From Isoetes taiwanensis (lineage: Eukaryota > Streptophyta > Lycopodiopsida > Isoetales > Isoetaceae), in assembly GCA_021234155.1 (NCBI GenBank), contig JAJEKV010000053.1, positions 7,765,424 to 7,829,423 on the forward strand: a DNA stretch of 64,000 nt. The letters are read 5' to 3'. Under the pieces are notes generated by a model. The model had not been told where the DNA came from. It searched no databases and worked only from the letters and a program-made list of their open reading frames with translations. The position numbers and the translations under genes were made by a program. Positions 32,191-42,040 of the stretch are shown here, in pieces; the first letter of the stretch is position 1; each line of letters begins with the position of its first letter.

Positions 32191-32749
32191 GATGTTCTTG
32201 GTTGACCAGGAACTAGCACTAACCATAACCATGAAAGTAGTCTAACAGGCCTATAGGGGTGTGAAATAAACATTTCCACCATTGAACCGCGAAAATGGGG
32301 GGAAAAATTTTTCTCCTAGGTAGTGGGTCAGGATTTAGGTTGTGTTAGACGAAGGAATGAGTGAGTCAAATTCATCTTCTAGTAAATTGGAGTGAAAATT
32401 ATGCATCTGCATCAAATTTCACCTAAAATGGGTCGAAGAATCATGCCAATCGGAGACCCAGGTGAAAAATGGCGCGAACTCATAATTAGCACTTCAAACC
32501 ATTAGAAAAATTCGAAAATTTAAATATAATATCAATTAATATAGGTTAATATATACATTAATAATTAAATAATTACTAAATATGGTGTAATTAATAAGGG
32601 GGGCTAATAAATAGGGGTAATTATGGTAGGAGAATATTCCTAAGGACCCTCCTTTTTAAATATCTGACACCTCATTCTCTCTCTCCAACCCTTCACCTCC
32701 ACCTCCCTCTTGTTCAGCCTTACGTCACCCATTTTCCGAACCACAAGAT
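32191..32749 (+). other. Leader between PBS and ORF1
   Basis: AT-rich, with no ORF. TTTAAATA at 32656-32663 is a weak TATA candidate about 90 bp before the ORF1 ATG. I found no clear counterpart of the paired palindromes that precede ORF1 in the minus-strand element. Confidence 0.5.
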
Positions 32750-33862
32750 ATGGCTCGCACCAAACAAACAGCCAGGAAGTACAACGAGCGCCCCACCCTC
32801 TCTATGGCGCAGGCGGCAGCAGCACGACATGTCAAGAAGGTCCCTGAACACCTTCGGCCCAAGCCAGGCGACGAGGAGCCCCACGCCAGCAGCAGTAGCA
32901 GCAGCGAGGACTCCTTCCATGATGCCGAGCAGACCCCCAGCAGCAGCTCGTCATCAGGAGGCACGCAGAGAACGGATGAATCTCGCCACTTCGGGGCCTC
33001 AGACACCGAGGTGGAAGAACAGGTTGAAGAACAGGTGGAAGAGCAGCACCACCACCAAACCGAGGAAGCGGGCCCTTCGGTGCCCAAGAAGAAGGGTAAG
33101 GAAAAGGTCGAGGAGTGGCCGGAGGAGAGAGCCGCCGGGAAGAAGAGGGAGCGAGAAAGGGAGCTCAGGCAGCAAGAGCGGAGAACGAAGAGGAGGAACG
33201 ACGGCCCTCGCCGGACCGTCGTTATTGAAGAGCCCCGGCAGGAGGAGGAAGCACAAGAGGAGGGCGACGGAGAAGAGGAGGAGGAGCCGCAGCAGGACCC
33301 CGACGCTAGGCCACCCTACCCTAAGTGGCCGGAACCACCTAAGGTGGTGAAGAAGCAAAAGGTAGGGGAGCGGGCATTCGCGCTCCGACAGGACCGCGAG
33401 TTCAAGCGGAAGATGGCGGCGTACAAGGAGTACCTCCGTCGTTGGACGAGGTACAACGATTGGTACTGCCGCCAGGAGGTGCAGCGCGTTGTGGAGGGCG
33501 GCAGGCCGAAGAAGAATCAGCCCAAGCCACCCCCACCTAGACCGGAAAAACCCAAGAGGGTTCACCACGGGCCGAACAGCACGTACGCCCGGGTGTTTAG
33601 GGAGATACGGCACTTTCAGATGTGCACGAATCTCCTAATAAGGAAGGCGCCCTTCGAGCGTCTCCTTAGAGAGGTCATGCAGCAGTTCCGGACCGATTAC
33701 AGGGTTACCCCTCTAATGACCCGGGCCCTGCAAGAGGCCGCCGAAGCAGAGCTGGTCCAGCTCTTCGAGGAAGGGAACCTCTGCGCTATCCATGCTAAGC
33801 GGGTCACCCTCATGCCGAAGGACATCCACTTGGCACGGAGAATCCGCAGGGAGAGGCCCTAG
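32750..33862 (+). CDS. Retrotransposon-encoded histone H3-like protein, ORF1, 370 aa
   Basis: The ORF is intact. The ATG at 32750 gives [10 protein letters not shown], the exact start of histone H3, with Y at mature position 10 where H3 has S. Residues 11-282 form a linker: Ser/Glu-rich ([15 protein letters not shown]), a VEEQ repeat, Arg/Glu-rich, then a conserved block with [10 protein letters not shown] and [18 protein letters not shown]. Residues 283-370 are an H3 fold with no gap against H3 48-135, about 59 of 88 identical by hand. Segments include [37 protein letters not shown] and [10 protein letters not shown]. Residues of the H3-H3' interface (H113, D123, R129 of H3) are kept. The K14-K36 tail is missing. 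A nucleosomal or tail-decoy role is inferred; the fold itself is unmistakable. Confidence 0.95.
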   Translation: MARTKQTARKYNERPTLSMAQAAAARHVKKVPEHLRPKPGDEEPHASSSSSSEDSFHDAEQTPSSSSSSGGTQRTDESRHFGASDTEVEEQVEEQVEEQHHHQTEEAGPSVPKKKGKEKVEEWPEERAAGKKRERERELRQQERRTKRRNDGPRRTVVIEEPRQEEEAQEEGDGEEEEEPQQDPDARPPYPKWPEPPKVVKKQKVGERAFALRQDREFKRKMAAYKEYLRRWTRYNDWYCRQEVQRVVEGGRPKKNQPKPPPPRPEKPKRVHHGPNSTYARVFREIRHFQMCTNLLIRKAPFERLLREVMQQFRTDYRVTPLMTRALQEAAEAELVQLFEEGNLCAIHAKRVTLMPKDIHLARRIRRERP

Positions 33863-34100
33863 GCCTCAAATTTTGTAAATTTTGTAGAAGAGTTAAAGTT
33901 TTTATGTAATTGTATTTTCCTTATTAATATAAAAGTTATTTTCCTTGTAATTAGAAAAAATGTTAGATGCTTGAAATTTAGGAAATACAACCCAATTGTG
34001 GTAGAATCCTTCATAGCATGTTTAGAAACACCCTAGAAATCATAACTACAGCAAAATTTTGGCAAAAAAATCATCAAAAATGCTGAAAATGGGGCCAACC

Positions 34101-34163
34101 GGGTGAGACCGCGCCTAGGGCCTCTGCGTCCCCGACGCGGGCGCGTTTCGCGCGGATTCACCC
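34101..34163. repeat. Palindrome between ORF1 and ORF2, first copy
   Basis: The outer arms GGGTGAGACCGCGCC and CGCGCGGATTCACCC pair over about 12 of 15 positions. An inner hairpin GCGTC-CCC-GACGC sits in the loop. It is a different sequence from the minus-strand element's palindrome but has similar size, CGCG core and location. Confidence 0.75.
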
Positions 34164-34305
34164 GACTGGGCCCAAAATCATGCTTTTAGATGTCAGTTTT
34201 GCTCAAAATAAGTTGCTAGTTAGGTTAGAATCGGCCCATTTAGCCATATTAGCATCTTCAAATTCCCTAAATTGACCAAAAATTGGCCCAAAACAGGCCA
34301 ACCGA

Positions 34306-34364
34306 GTGAGACCGCGCCAAACGCGTCTGCATCCGCGACGCGGAGGCCATCCGCGCGGATTCAC
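34306..34364. repeat. Palindrome between ORF1 and ORF2, second copy
   Basis: Outer arms GTGAGACCGCGC (34306-34317) and GCGCGGATTCAC (34353-34364), with an inner GCGTC...GACGC hairpin. It lies about 201 bp after the first copy, close to the 199-bp spacing of the corresponding pair in the minus-strand element. Confidence 0.75.
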
Positions 34365-34549
34365 CTGGGTCAGCCCATCTTTGACCTAAATTAGCCAAAT
34401 TTGATCCAACCAATTGCCATGTAGTGTTTCTTGCTTTGTTTTGCTTAAGTTTGCACTTCATGGTAGTTCATTTGGACACCCAGAGCCATAGAACCAAGGC
34501 CGTCTTAGGTAGGTACCTTTTTGCACGAACCCCGAGGTCACCCCTAGTC

Positions 34550-34560
34550 TATAAAAATAG
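34550..34560 (+). promoter_or_regulatory. TATA-like box before ORF2
   Basis: TATAAAAATAG, 118 bp before the ORF2 ATG at 34668, at a position equivalent to the box in the minus-strand element. Confidence 0.55.
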
Positions 34561-34667
34561 GTCTCATTTGCCATTTTTCCTTCTACAGAACTGCTCCCAG
34601 GCCCTGAGGCGATTTTCTGAACCTCCACTGATCTTTGCAAGCCATTTTCTACACCCTTTCCTGCTCA

Positions 34668-36197
34668 ATGGCGCCCAGCAACTTTGAGAGATGGTACAAT
34701 GCTGCAAGTCACATCCATCAGCTTCCTGTAGATCAAGCCTTCTCTGTGTTTGACCACTTGTTTGATCTTCATGCAACTTTGACTAGAACACCCTACTACA
34801 CGGACATTATGTGCCAATATGACCAGCAGGTCCTGCCTTGGGAAGTTAGACTGCCTCCTAGGGGAGGGAATTGGGTTTCTCTTGAGACACTTACCCAAGC
34901 CTTAGGTCGAGAGTTGGCAGGATCCAAAGGCAAGAAGCAACTATGGGATAGGACTAGGACCATGCCCGATTACATGACCTGCAGACACAATAGGCATAGG
35001 TACCTTTCATCTCAGACAGCCCTTGCCCTCTTCATGCACTATAAGTCAATCAACAAAGTAGGGGAACCCTCTGTTCAGCCCTTAGACTTAGCGCCACTTG
35101 ATACCCGTAGGGCCCAGGATCAAATCCTGAATATAGAGTCCTCTGCCTACGAATACTATGGCACGACGTCAGGGGCACCATCTCTGCAGATCCATGAAGA
35201 TTACGAGCAGCTAGGGGAGCAGAACCCAAAATGGGAGAGCAGGGAGGCAACAAGAATGCAGAGGTACGCGTTGAGGCACGACGACGACATGAGAACAGCT
35301 ACCGACCCACCAGTCGGCATCACAGCTCTGTCACCGATAGTCATCGACGGGGAGGAGTATATTTTTGCAAACGACATCCTCAGCTTGTCGTATTGCCAGG
35401 AACAGGGTCTTCGAATCGACGAGCTCTTGGGCATGATAGCATACGGGAAGAGCACAGACTTCATCGACTACTCATACCAGGAGATTCCAAGGGAGCTGGC
35501 GGAGAGACACTCTTACGCGGGGGAGACAATGTCGGATATAGCAGCCTATCAGCAGATAAGGGAGATCTATCGACAACAGGAACCTATCATCTCAGAGGAG
35601 GAGTTCCAGCAGATACAGAGCACACTCTACAAACCAGGGAGGGGCCCAAGCTCAAGCCGACCAGTTCGAGCCAGAAGCATGAGGGAAGGGTCCAGCAGCA
35701 TCAACTTGGACAACGCAACCAGCATGTGGAGAGACCATGAAGATCTTATGGCAGTAGATGCCTACGGCGAAGCAGCTCAAAGGAAGGGCACTGGATCGCG
35801 AGGCGTAGGGAAGGGCACGGCACTTCGCTACTATCTTCCAGCCCTCAGCCAAGGGCAAATGATAGTCTTCCACAAGGAGTTCAGCCCAAGGGGGGAAGAA
35901 TCCGTGGCACTTCTCATAGCACTTTCGGGCTTCGGGCAGCACTCGAAGATATACGCCCATGCCGACCACATCATTCTTTTCAACAGGGCAGTCGCGCTCC
36001 ATTGCCTCGACTTCGCGAGAGGGCACCTCAGGGATGCAACACTTTCAGTGGTAGCAGCAACAGCACCAGAACTTCCGGAACCGGAGATGGCCCGAGCACT
36101 TGAAGGAAGATCGACGAGGAACATCTTGCGCAACCTCGGCAAAGGCCTCCGATTCAGGGATGTCAAGAACTTCTTCAGGCTTTCGGGAGGCCATTGA
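34668..36197 (+). CDS. Chromovirus accessory ORF2, unknown conserved protein, 509 aa
   Basis: The ORF is intact. I chose the ATG at 34668 (MAPSNFERWYNAASH) because it aligns with the start of the minus-strand ORF2; an upstream in-frame ATG at 34635 is probably not used. Conserved blocks are VFDHLFDLHATLTRTP near 25, PDYMTCRHNRHRYLS near 98, GITALSPIVIDGEEY near 215, LRIDELLG near 243, MSDIAAYQQIREI near 280 and the C-terminal ALRYYLPALSQGQM, FSPRGEESVALLIALSGFG and ILRNLGKG. The protein is soluble-looking with no membrane segment, zinc knuckle or enzyme motif that I recognise. Conservation across two diverged elements shows that it is under selection or was until recently. Confidence 0.87.
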   Translation: MAPSNFERWYNAASHIHQLPVDQAFSVFDHLFDLHATLTRTPYYTDIMCQYDQQVLPWEVRLPPRGGNWVSLETLTQALGRELAGSKGKKQLWDRTRTMPDYMTCRHNRHRYLSSQTALALFMHYKSINKVGEPSVQPLDLAPLDTRRAQDQILNIESSAYEYYGTTSGAPSLQIHEDYEQLGEQNPKWESREATRMQRYALRHDDDMRTATDPPVGITALSPIVIDGEEYIFANDILSLSYCQEQGLRIDELLGMIAYGKSTDFIDYSYQEIPRELAERHSYAGETMSDIAAYQQIREIYRQQEPIISEEEFQQIQSTLYKPGRGPSSSRPVRARSMREGSSSINLDNATSMWRDHEDLMAVDAYGEAAQRKGTGSRGVGKGTALRYYLPALSQGQMIVFHKEFSPRGEESVALLIALSGFGQHSKIYAHADHIILFNRAVALHCLDFARGHLRDATLSVVAATAPELPEPEMARALEGRSTRNILRNLGKGLRFRDVKNFFRLSGGH

Positions 36198-36519
36198 ATA
36201 GTTGTTAAATTTTCTTAAGTCTTGTGCTAAATGATTTCTTGTACCCCATTATGCTAAGATATATCTACCATTATCATGTAATCCTTATGTATTAATGACT
36301 ATTAACTGTTTTACAAATGTAAGGCTTTGTATGATTTCTTATAACTAAAGATAATTCAATTGCAAGTAAGATTGATCAACATCTAACCCAAATAAAATGT
36401 ATTGATGATCAAACCTTGCAGCAAGGAACTCAAGTGCAGGATCTCAAGATCAGCACCGACCACGCAATTGGGTACCAAGGAACTTGTTTGGCAGAGAACA
36501 GGAAGACTTCGAGCAGGAT
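36198..36519 (+). other. Spacer between ORF2 and gag
   Basis: AT-rich, with no supported gene up to about 36400. From about 36406 the gag frame is open upstream of its first conserved ATG. This part is similar to the minus-strand copy (AARN.../AARG...), so a spliced or non-ATG upstream gag start is possible. Confidence 0.4.
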
Positions 36520-37605
36520 ATGTCACCAGAGGCAGTCAACGCAAGGTTGGTGCAGATGAGGAACCAGATGCAACATCTCATCAACTAGGCGACACCTCTC
36601 ATGAATGCACAGGAAGATGGTCCTCCACCTCCACCTTGTCCTTCAGGTGGTGACGAAGTTCCTCAGCAGGAAGGGGAGGGCAACTCCAGCTCATCAGACA
36701 GTTCTTCCAGTGAGGACAGCTCTAGCTCCGACAGTCAGTCTGGCACACCTAAAGCAAGGAAAAGAGCAAGAAAGACAGATGACTATCAGAAAAAGGTGGA
36801 TAGTGCTATGAGCAATGTATGGAAGACAAGGAAGCTGGGCCAGTTCTCAGGGAAAGACAGATCAGGCATGGAGGCTGAAGCATGGCTTGATGAAATGGAA
36901 GAATTTGGCAACTCCTACGGTATGAAAGACAAGGACATAGGGAAAGTTGCTACAGCTAACCTTATTGGACCGGCAAGGATCTGGTGGAAGGGATATGCTA
37001 AGTCTAACAAGCTGAAGAGGAACAATTGCAGGTTTAAGACCTTCAGCAAGGCTTTCCGCAAGCACTATGTGCCAAGGTCTCATACTAGTAGACAGATCCA
37101 GCAGTTTTACAGGTTGAATCAGGGTAGCTTATCAGTGGCTAAGTATACCGAAGAATTCATGAGGCTTAGGCTCCATGTTCCTGGAGTCTCAGAGAGGCAA
37201 GCAGTGGATACATATATTGAGGGGTTGAACAACAATATCAAGAGGCTTGTTAGAGCAATCAACCCAAGGTCAGTTGCAGAGGCCGAAGATAAAGCTATAA
37301 GTTTGGAAGAGGCACCAGCAACTCCAGCAGAGAAGCAGTAAACCTTCAGGGGTAAGAGTTCAGGGCAGTATCAGGGGCAATATCAGGGTAAGCAATCAGC
37401 AGCTACACCATCAGGGAGTCAGCAGCAAGGTAAGGGTCAGAACAAAGCTTTTGGGGACCGTAAGCCACAGAATGCATTAGGGGGCAGTGCTCTTAAGCGT
37501 CTCCTAGACAGTCTGCCGAAGGAAAAGAGACAGGAATGTATTGAGAAAAAGTTATGCTTCAGGTGCTTCCAGCCAGGGCACCGAACACATGATTGTCCAT
37601 TCGTC
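36520..37605 (+). pseudogene. gag: Chromovirus gag, two nonsense codons
   Basis: The start MSPEAVNARL at 36520 aligns with MTPEEE in the other copy. An in-frame TAG at 36586-36588 breaks it early. Capsid runs from DYQKKVDSAMSNVWKTRKL through WWKGYAKSNKL and FRKHYVPRSHTS to VRAINPRSVAEAEDKAISL. An in-frame TAA follows at 37339-37341. The same frame then continues through a Gln/Gly-rich stretch to the zinc knuckle CFRCFQPGHRTHDC (about 37558-37600) and directly into protease, so gag and pol form one polyprotein. Confidence 0.9.
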
Positions 37606-40600
37606 ATGCAGTCAGCCTTGGCAGAACTTTTGGATTGGGACTCCCCAACAGAAGCGGACGAGGATGACGACCAGCAGGAGGCCCAGGACTTCATAGATGG
37701 TGAGTGCCACATATGTGCAAACATTGAGACAGGTGATATAGAGAATCAGTCGACTGTCATCGCGGCTGATGGGATCATAGATAGTAATCCATATGTAGTC
37801 CTCATAGATACAGGTAGCTCTCATAATTTTGCATCTCCTAGATTGGCTGCTCTAATGAAGAACAAGGTATTGAAGTCTAAGCCAAGGCCAGTGGGTATGG
37901 CAAACGGCGCCATTCGGCACACTAAGGGGAGGAGGATCATCTTTGACATAGACCTTAGTGGGGCTAAGTGGCCGATGGGAGCGGAAGTCATGGATATCGG
38001 AAGATATGATCTGATAGTGGGGATGGAATTTTTGAAGCCAGCCAAAGCCATGATTGATTGCGATCGGAATGAAGTCACCATGACGGCACCAGACGGCAGC
38101 AAATTGATAGTGAAAGGTAAGAAGCTAGATTCTCCCATGCAGTGTATTTCTTTGAAGCAGCTAAGGAAGAGTATAGAAAGGAATAAGGTGGACTACATCT
38201 TGAGGATGGAATCAGTTGAGCCAGGCAAGCAGGAGGGAAGTGACCCAAAGGGGAATCAGTTGCCCAGGCAGATAGCAAGGCTTATTTCAGAGTTCAAGGA
38301 TGTATTTCCGGATGAAATCCGGCAGCTGCCACCTTATAGGGGTGTGGAATGTGAGATCACATTGGCTCCGGATGCGAAGCCTACCAGTAAGGCGCCATAT
38401 AGAATGAGCACCCCAGAATTGATTGAGCTCAAGAAGCAGCTTCAGGAATTGCTCGAGCTTGGATTTATAAGAGCAAGTGTGTCTCCTTTCGGGGCACCTA
38501 TACTCTTTGTCAAGAAGAAAGATGGGAGCTTAAAATGTGCATAGACTATCGCCAGCTCAATAAGCAGACGATAAAGAACAAGTATGCATTGCCAAGGGCA
38601 GATGACCTAATGGACCAGTTACAAGGAGCAAAGGTATTCTCTAAAATTGATTTGAGGTCCGGATACCATCAGATAAGAATAAAAGAAGAGGATATCCATA
38701 AGACCGCTTTCAGAACGCGGTATGGTCACTTTGAGTTTACAGTAATGCCCTTTGGACTATCGAACGCTCCAGCAACGTTTATGCGCCTCATGAACGACAT
38801 CTTCAGAGACTTCTTGGATGAGTTTGTTATTGTCTTCTTCGACGACATCCTAATTTACAGCAAGTCCCTTGAAGAGCATTGTCAGCATCTCAAGAAAGTG
38901 TTGGAGAAGTTGAGACGTCATCGGTTGTATGGGAAGCTCTCTAAGTGCCACTTTGCAATAGGCTGAGTGGAGTATTTGGGGCATGTAGTAACATCCGAGG
39001 GAATCTCCACAGATCCATCTAAGATTGAGGCAATAGTTGATTGGCCAGCTCCAAGGAATGTGGCAGAAGTAAGAAGCTTTCTCGAGTTGGCGGGATATTA
39101 CAGAAAGTTCGTGAAGGACTTTGCTAGGTGGGCGTCCCCTCTGTCGGACCTCACTAAGGCCAAGAAGATTAAGGATTGGACTAGCCATTGGCTAGAGAAA
39201 GTCCAAGCTTCTTTCGAGAAGCTTAAAGAGGCCTTAACAACAGCACCAGTGCTTGTTCTCCCGGATCCGAGTAAAGATAAGTTGGTAGCAACAGATGCGA
39301 GCAAGATAGCAACAGGAGCAGTCTTGATGCAAGAAGGAAGGGTAGTCGCCTACGACTCGAAGAAGATGAACGACGCCGAGCAACGCTACCCAACCCATGA
39401 TCAGGAGCTGCTAGCCATTGTCAGGGCATTAAGGATATGGAGGCATTATTTGCTGGGAAGGAAGTTTCAGTTAGATACTGATCACCAGAGCCTTCAGTAT
39501 CTCTTCACCCAGCCACTCCTCAACTTAAGGCAAAGGAGATGGATGGAATTCCCTGAGGAGTATGATTTTGATATTATATATAAGCCTGGTAAGCTTAATG
39601 TGGTAGCAGATGCCCTCTCCAGGAGACCATTTCAGACAAGGACGCATTGTAATGCGATTTCCACTCTTTCGAGTGAATTTGGCAAGAGGATTGAGGAGTC
39701 CTTGCCAATGGATGTGGACTTCAAGGAGGTATGGGAAAGCCTTTCCAAGGAAGCCAGAACAGATAAGGAGCGGGAAGCCTTCAAGCATTATAAGAAGGAA
39801 GGCAACCTGTTGTATCACAATCATAAGTTGTGTGTGCCCGAATCATCAGGGGTAAGGAAGTTAATTCTTCATGACACACATAACAGCCCAATAGCAGGGC
39901 ATGCTGGCTTCATGAAGACCTATTTCAAGATTCGAAGTAGCTACTTCTGGCCAGGAATGAAGAGGCAGATAACTGCATATATTCGGGATTGCCAGTTATG
40001 TCAGCAGACCAAGGTGGAGCAACTTCGGATTCCAGGTGCTTTAGAGCCATTGGGGGTGCCAAATGCGAAGTGGGAGGTCATAAGCATGGATTTCATCACA
40101 GGTCTCCCTAGAACTCTTCGAGGCAAGGATGCATTGATGGTTGTCGTAGATAAGTTATCTAAGATGGCACATTTTGTGCCTTGCAAGACTACTGACACCG
40201 CATTAGATACTGCCAAGTTATTTGTAAGGGAGATTTTTAGACTCCATGGCATGCCTCGGGAGATAATATCGGATAGAGATTCTAAGTTTATGAGTGCCTT
40301 TTGGCAAGATCTCTTTAGCACCATTCAGACGAAGCTCTCCATGAGCACGTCATATCATCCCCAAACAGATGGCCAGACGGAAAGGACGAATCGGATCATT
40401 GAAGACATGCTTCGAAGCTATGTGTGGAACAAGCAGTCCAAGTGGGATGAGTACATCCACTTGGTGGAATTCGCCTACAACAGTGCCAAGCAGGAGTCAT
40501 CTCAGATGTCTCCTTTCATGGTAAATTACGGGTACCAGTGCTTAACCCCGGATACCTGGCACAATCCTGTGTCCAAGGTAGAAGTATCCCAGCAGATGTT

Positions 40601-41177
40601 AGGGGATATGCAGCAGCTAGTAGAAGAAGTAAGGGGTTACTTATTGGCAGCAAGAAGTCGGCAGAAGAGTGTAGCCGACAAGCATAGGACCGTAAGAGAG
40701 TTCAAGGTAGGCGATAGCGTTTGGTTGAAGATCAAGGTGAAGCAAGCCAAGCTGCGGATTGGGAGTTGCAAGAAGCTTGCCTTTAGGTGGGCTGGTCCGT
40801 TCAAGATTTTGGAGAGAGTGGGCTCTCAAGCCTACAAGTTGGATCTGTCGGCCCATCTCAAGGTTCACAAGGTCTTCCACGTAAGTTTATTAAATAGGCA
40901 CAATCCTAACCCTGAGGAGGTTTTGGATACTCCAACTTTGTTGGAAATGACGGAAGAGCAAGTAGAAATAGTGCCTGAGTTACTTCTTGATAAGTCATTC
41001 AAGAAGACTAGGAGGTCTCAATTCCTCCAATATTTGGTTAAGTGGAAGCACTTACCCGTGGAAGATGCCACATGGGTATTGAAGCAAGATTTGGAGAAAC
41101 AATACCCAGAGTTTATGAAGGAGTTTGATGGGCGAGTCGTCTCCGACTTGGTCGACCCCGACTTGCCAGGTGGTTAG
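37606..41177 (+). pseudogene. pol: Chromovirus pol: protease, RT, RNase H, integrase, chromodomain
   Basis: Protease LIDTGSSHNF lies near 37805. The RT has [16 protein letters not shown] and [14 protein letters not shown], with active site FFDDIL near 38840. A one-base loss near 38532 (just before the CIDYRQ motif) shifts the frame. A TGA at 38964-38966 replaces the Lys codon before VEYLGHV. RNase H follows ([22 protein letters not shown]), then the integrase HHCC finger ([19 protein letters not shown]) and DDE motifs ([26 protein letters not shown]). The C-terminal chromodomain ([18 protein letters not shown] to [16 protein letters not shown]) keeps the W of VKW. It has I and L where HP1 has the other two cage tyrosines. 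Confidence 0.95.
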
Positions 41178-42027
41178 CTAGTGTTGTTAGTTAGCCTTAA
41201 GCCTGGCGCATGCATTCTAGTTAGTAGGGTGCATGTGCCAGAACCTTGGATCGTGTGGGCGATGATGGGATACGCCTTTAGGGCATTCTCTAGGCCACAC
41301 GCACCAAGAGGTGCGCATGACCATTAGGGTCATGTGAGTGAGGAATGAGGCATGGTGGGCGATGATGGGACATCGATCGGATGATCTCTATGCCACGATG
41401 CGGGGTACGCACACCTGGCCGTAGGAGGGTCATGGTGAAGGTTAAAGTGATCATGCGCGATGATGGGATCGTGAGATGTTCCCTAGCTGAAACCCTCGGG
41501 GCATGATGCACTGGGGTGTACTCGATCCGGGGGATCGTGTACAAGGTAGCACTCGATCATGGGCAATGATGGGAGCATCTTAAATGATCCCTAAGCTCAA
41601 ATCTGAAAGGGCCATGATCTTGGGCAAGGTAGTAGGACAACCTTGAGCCAATGAGTTGGCTCAAGGAGGTAAGGGGTGGTCCCCTAAAACCACAAATTAT
41701 TAACTAAACTAACGTAATGTGCTCCTTTTTTGCAGGCAAGTAGAAGGAGGACTTCAACGAGGAGCGCGTTCACTATTTAGAAGATAGGGGAGCCATAATT
41801 TAGATTATGAACCCTAATAACTCTTATAATAGTATTTTGAATTATTATAAGAAATAACAGTGTTAAGGCTATATAATTTTGTATAAGTACAAATATAGCC
41901 TAAATTTTGACCTTTTAATTAATAAAACTTGATTGCTAAAGTAAACTAAAGGTTATGACATGTTGTTGTTTTGCAGGCATAAGGTAGGTTCGTCACCTTA
42001 GCGCAATGCTGAGGACAGCATTGTCCT
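41178..42027 (+). other. 3' untranslated region with four spaced GATGATGGGA motifs
   Basis: The motif (C/A)(G/A)ATGATGGGA recurs at 41261, 41361, 41459 and 41565, a spacing of about 100 bp. Intervening sequence is loosely similar (ATGCGC, GATCG, CTAGGC words), so this is a decayed tandem repeat. One copy exists in the minus-strand element. A short inverted repeat ATGCTGAGGACAGCAT sits just before the PPT. Confidence 0.75.
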
Positions 42028-42040
42028 AAGGGGGGGAGAA
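42028..42040 (+). promoter_or_regulatory. Polypurine tract
   Basis: AAGGGGGGGAGAA abuts the 3' LTR start TGTGACGG. Confidence 0.93.

Noticed and set aside
32829..33613. Long overlapping open frames on both strands across the H3-like ORF
   Set aside because: They arise from the biased, repetitive linker codons and have no conserved counterpart in the other element.
32750..33862. H3-like ORF as a host histone gene hit by an insertion
   Set aside because: It occurs at the same place between leader and ORF2 in two diverged elements, inside LTR/PBS/PPT boundaries.
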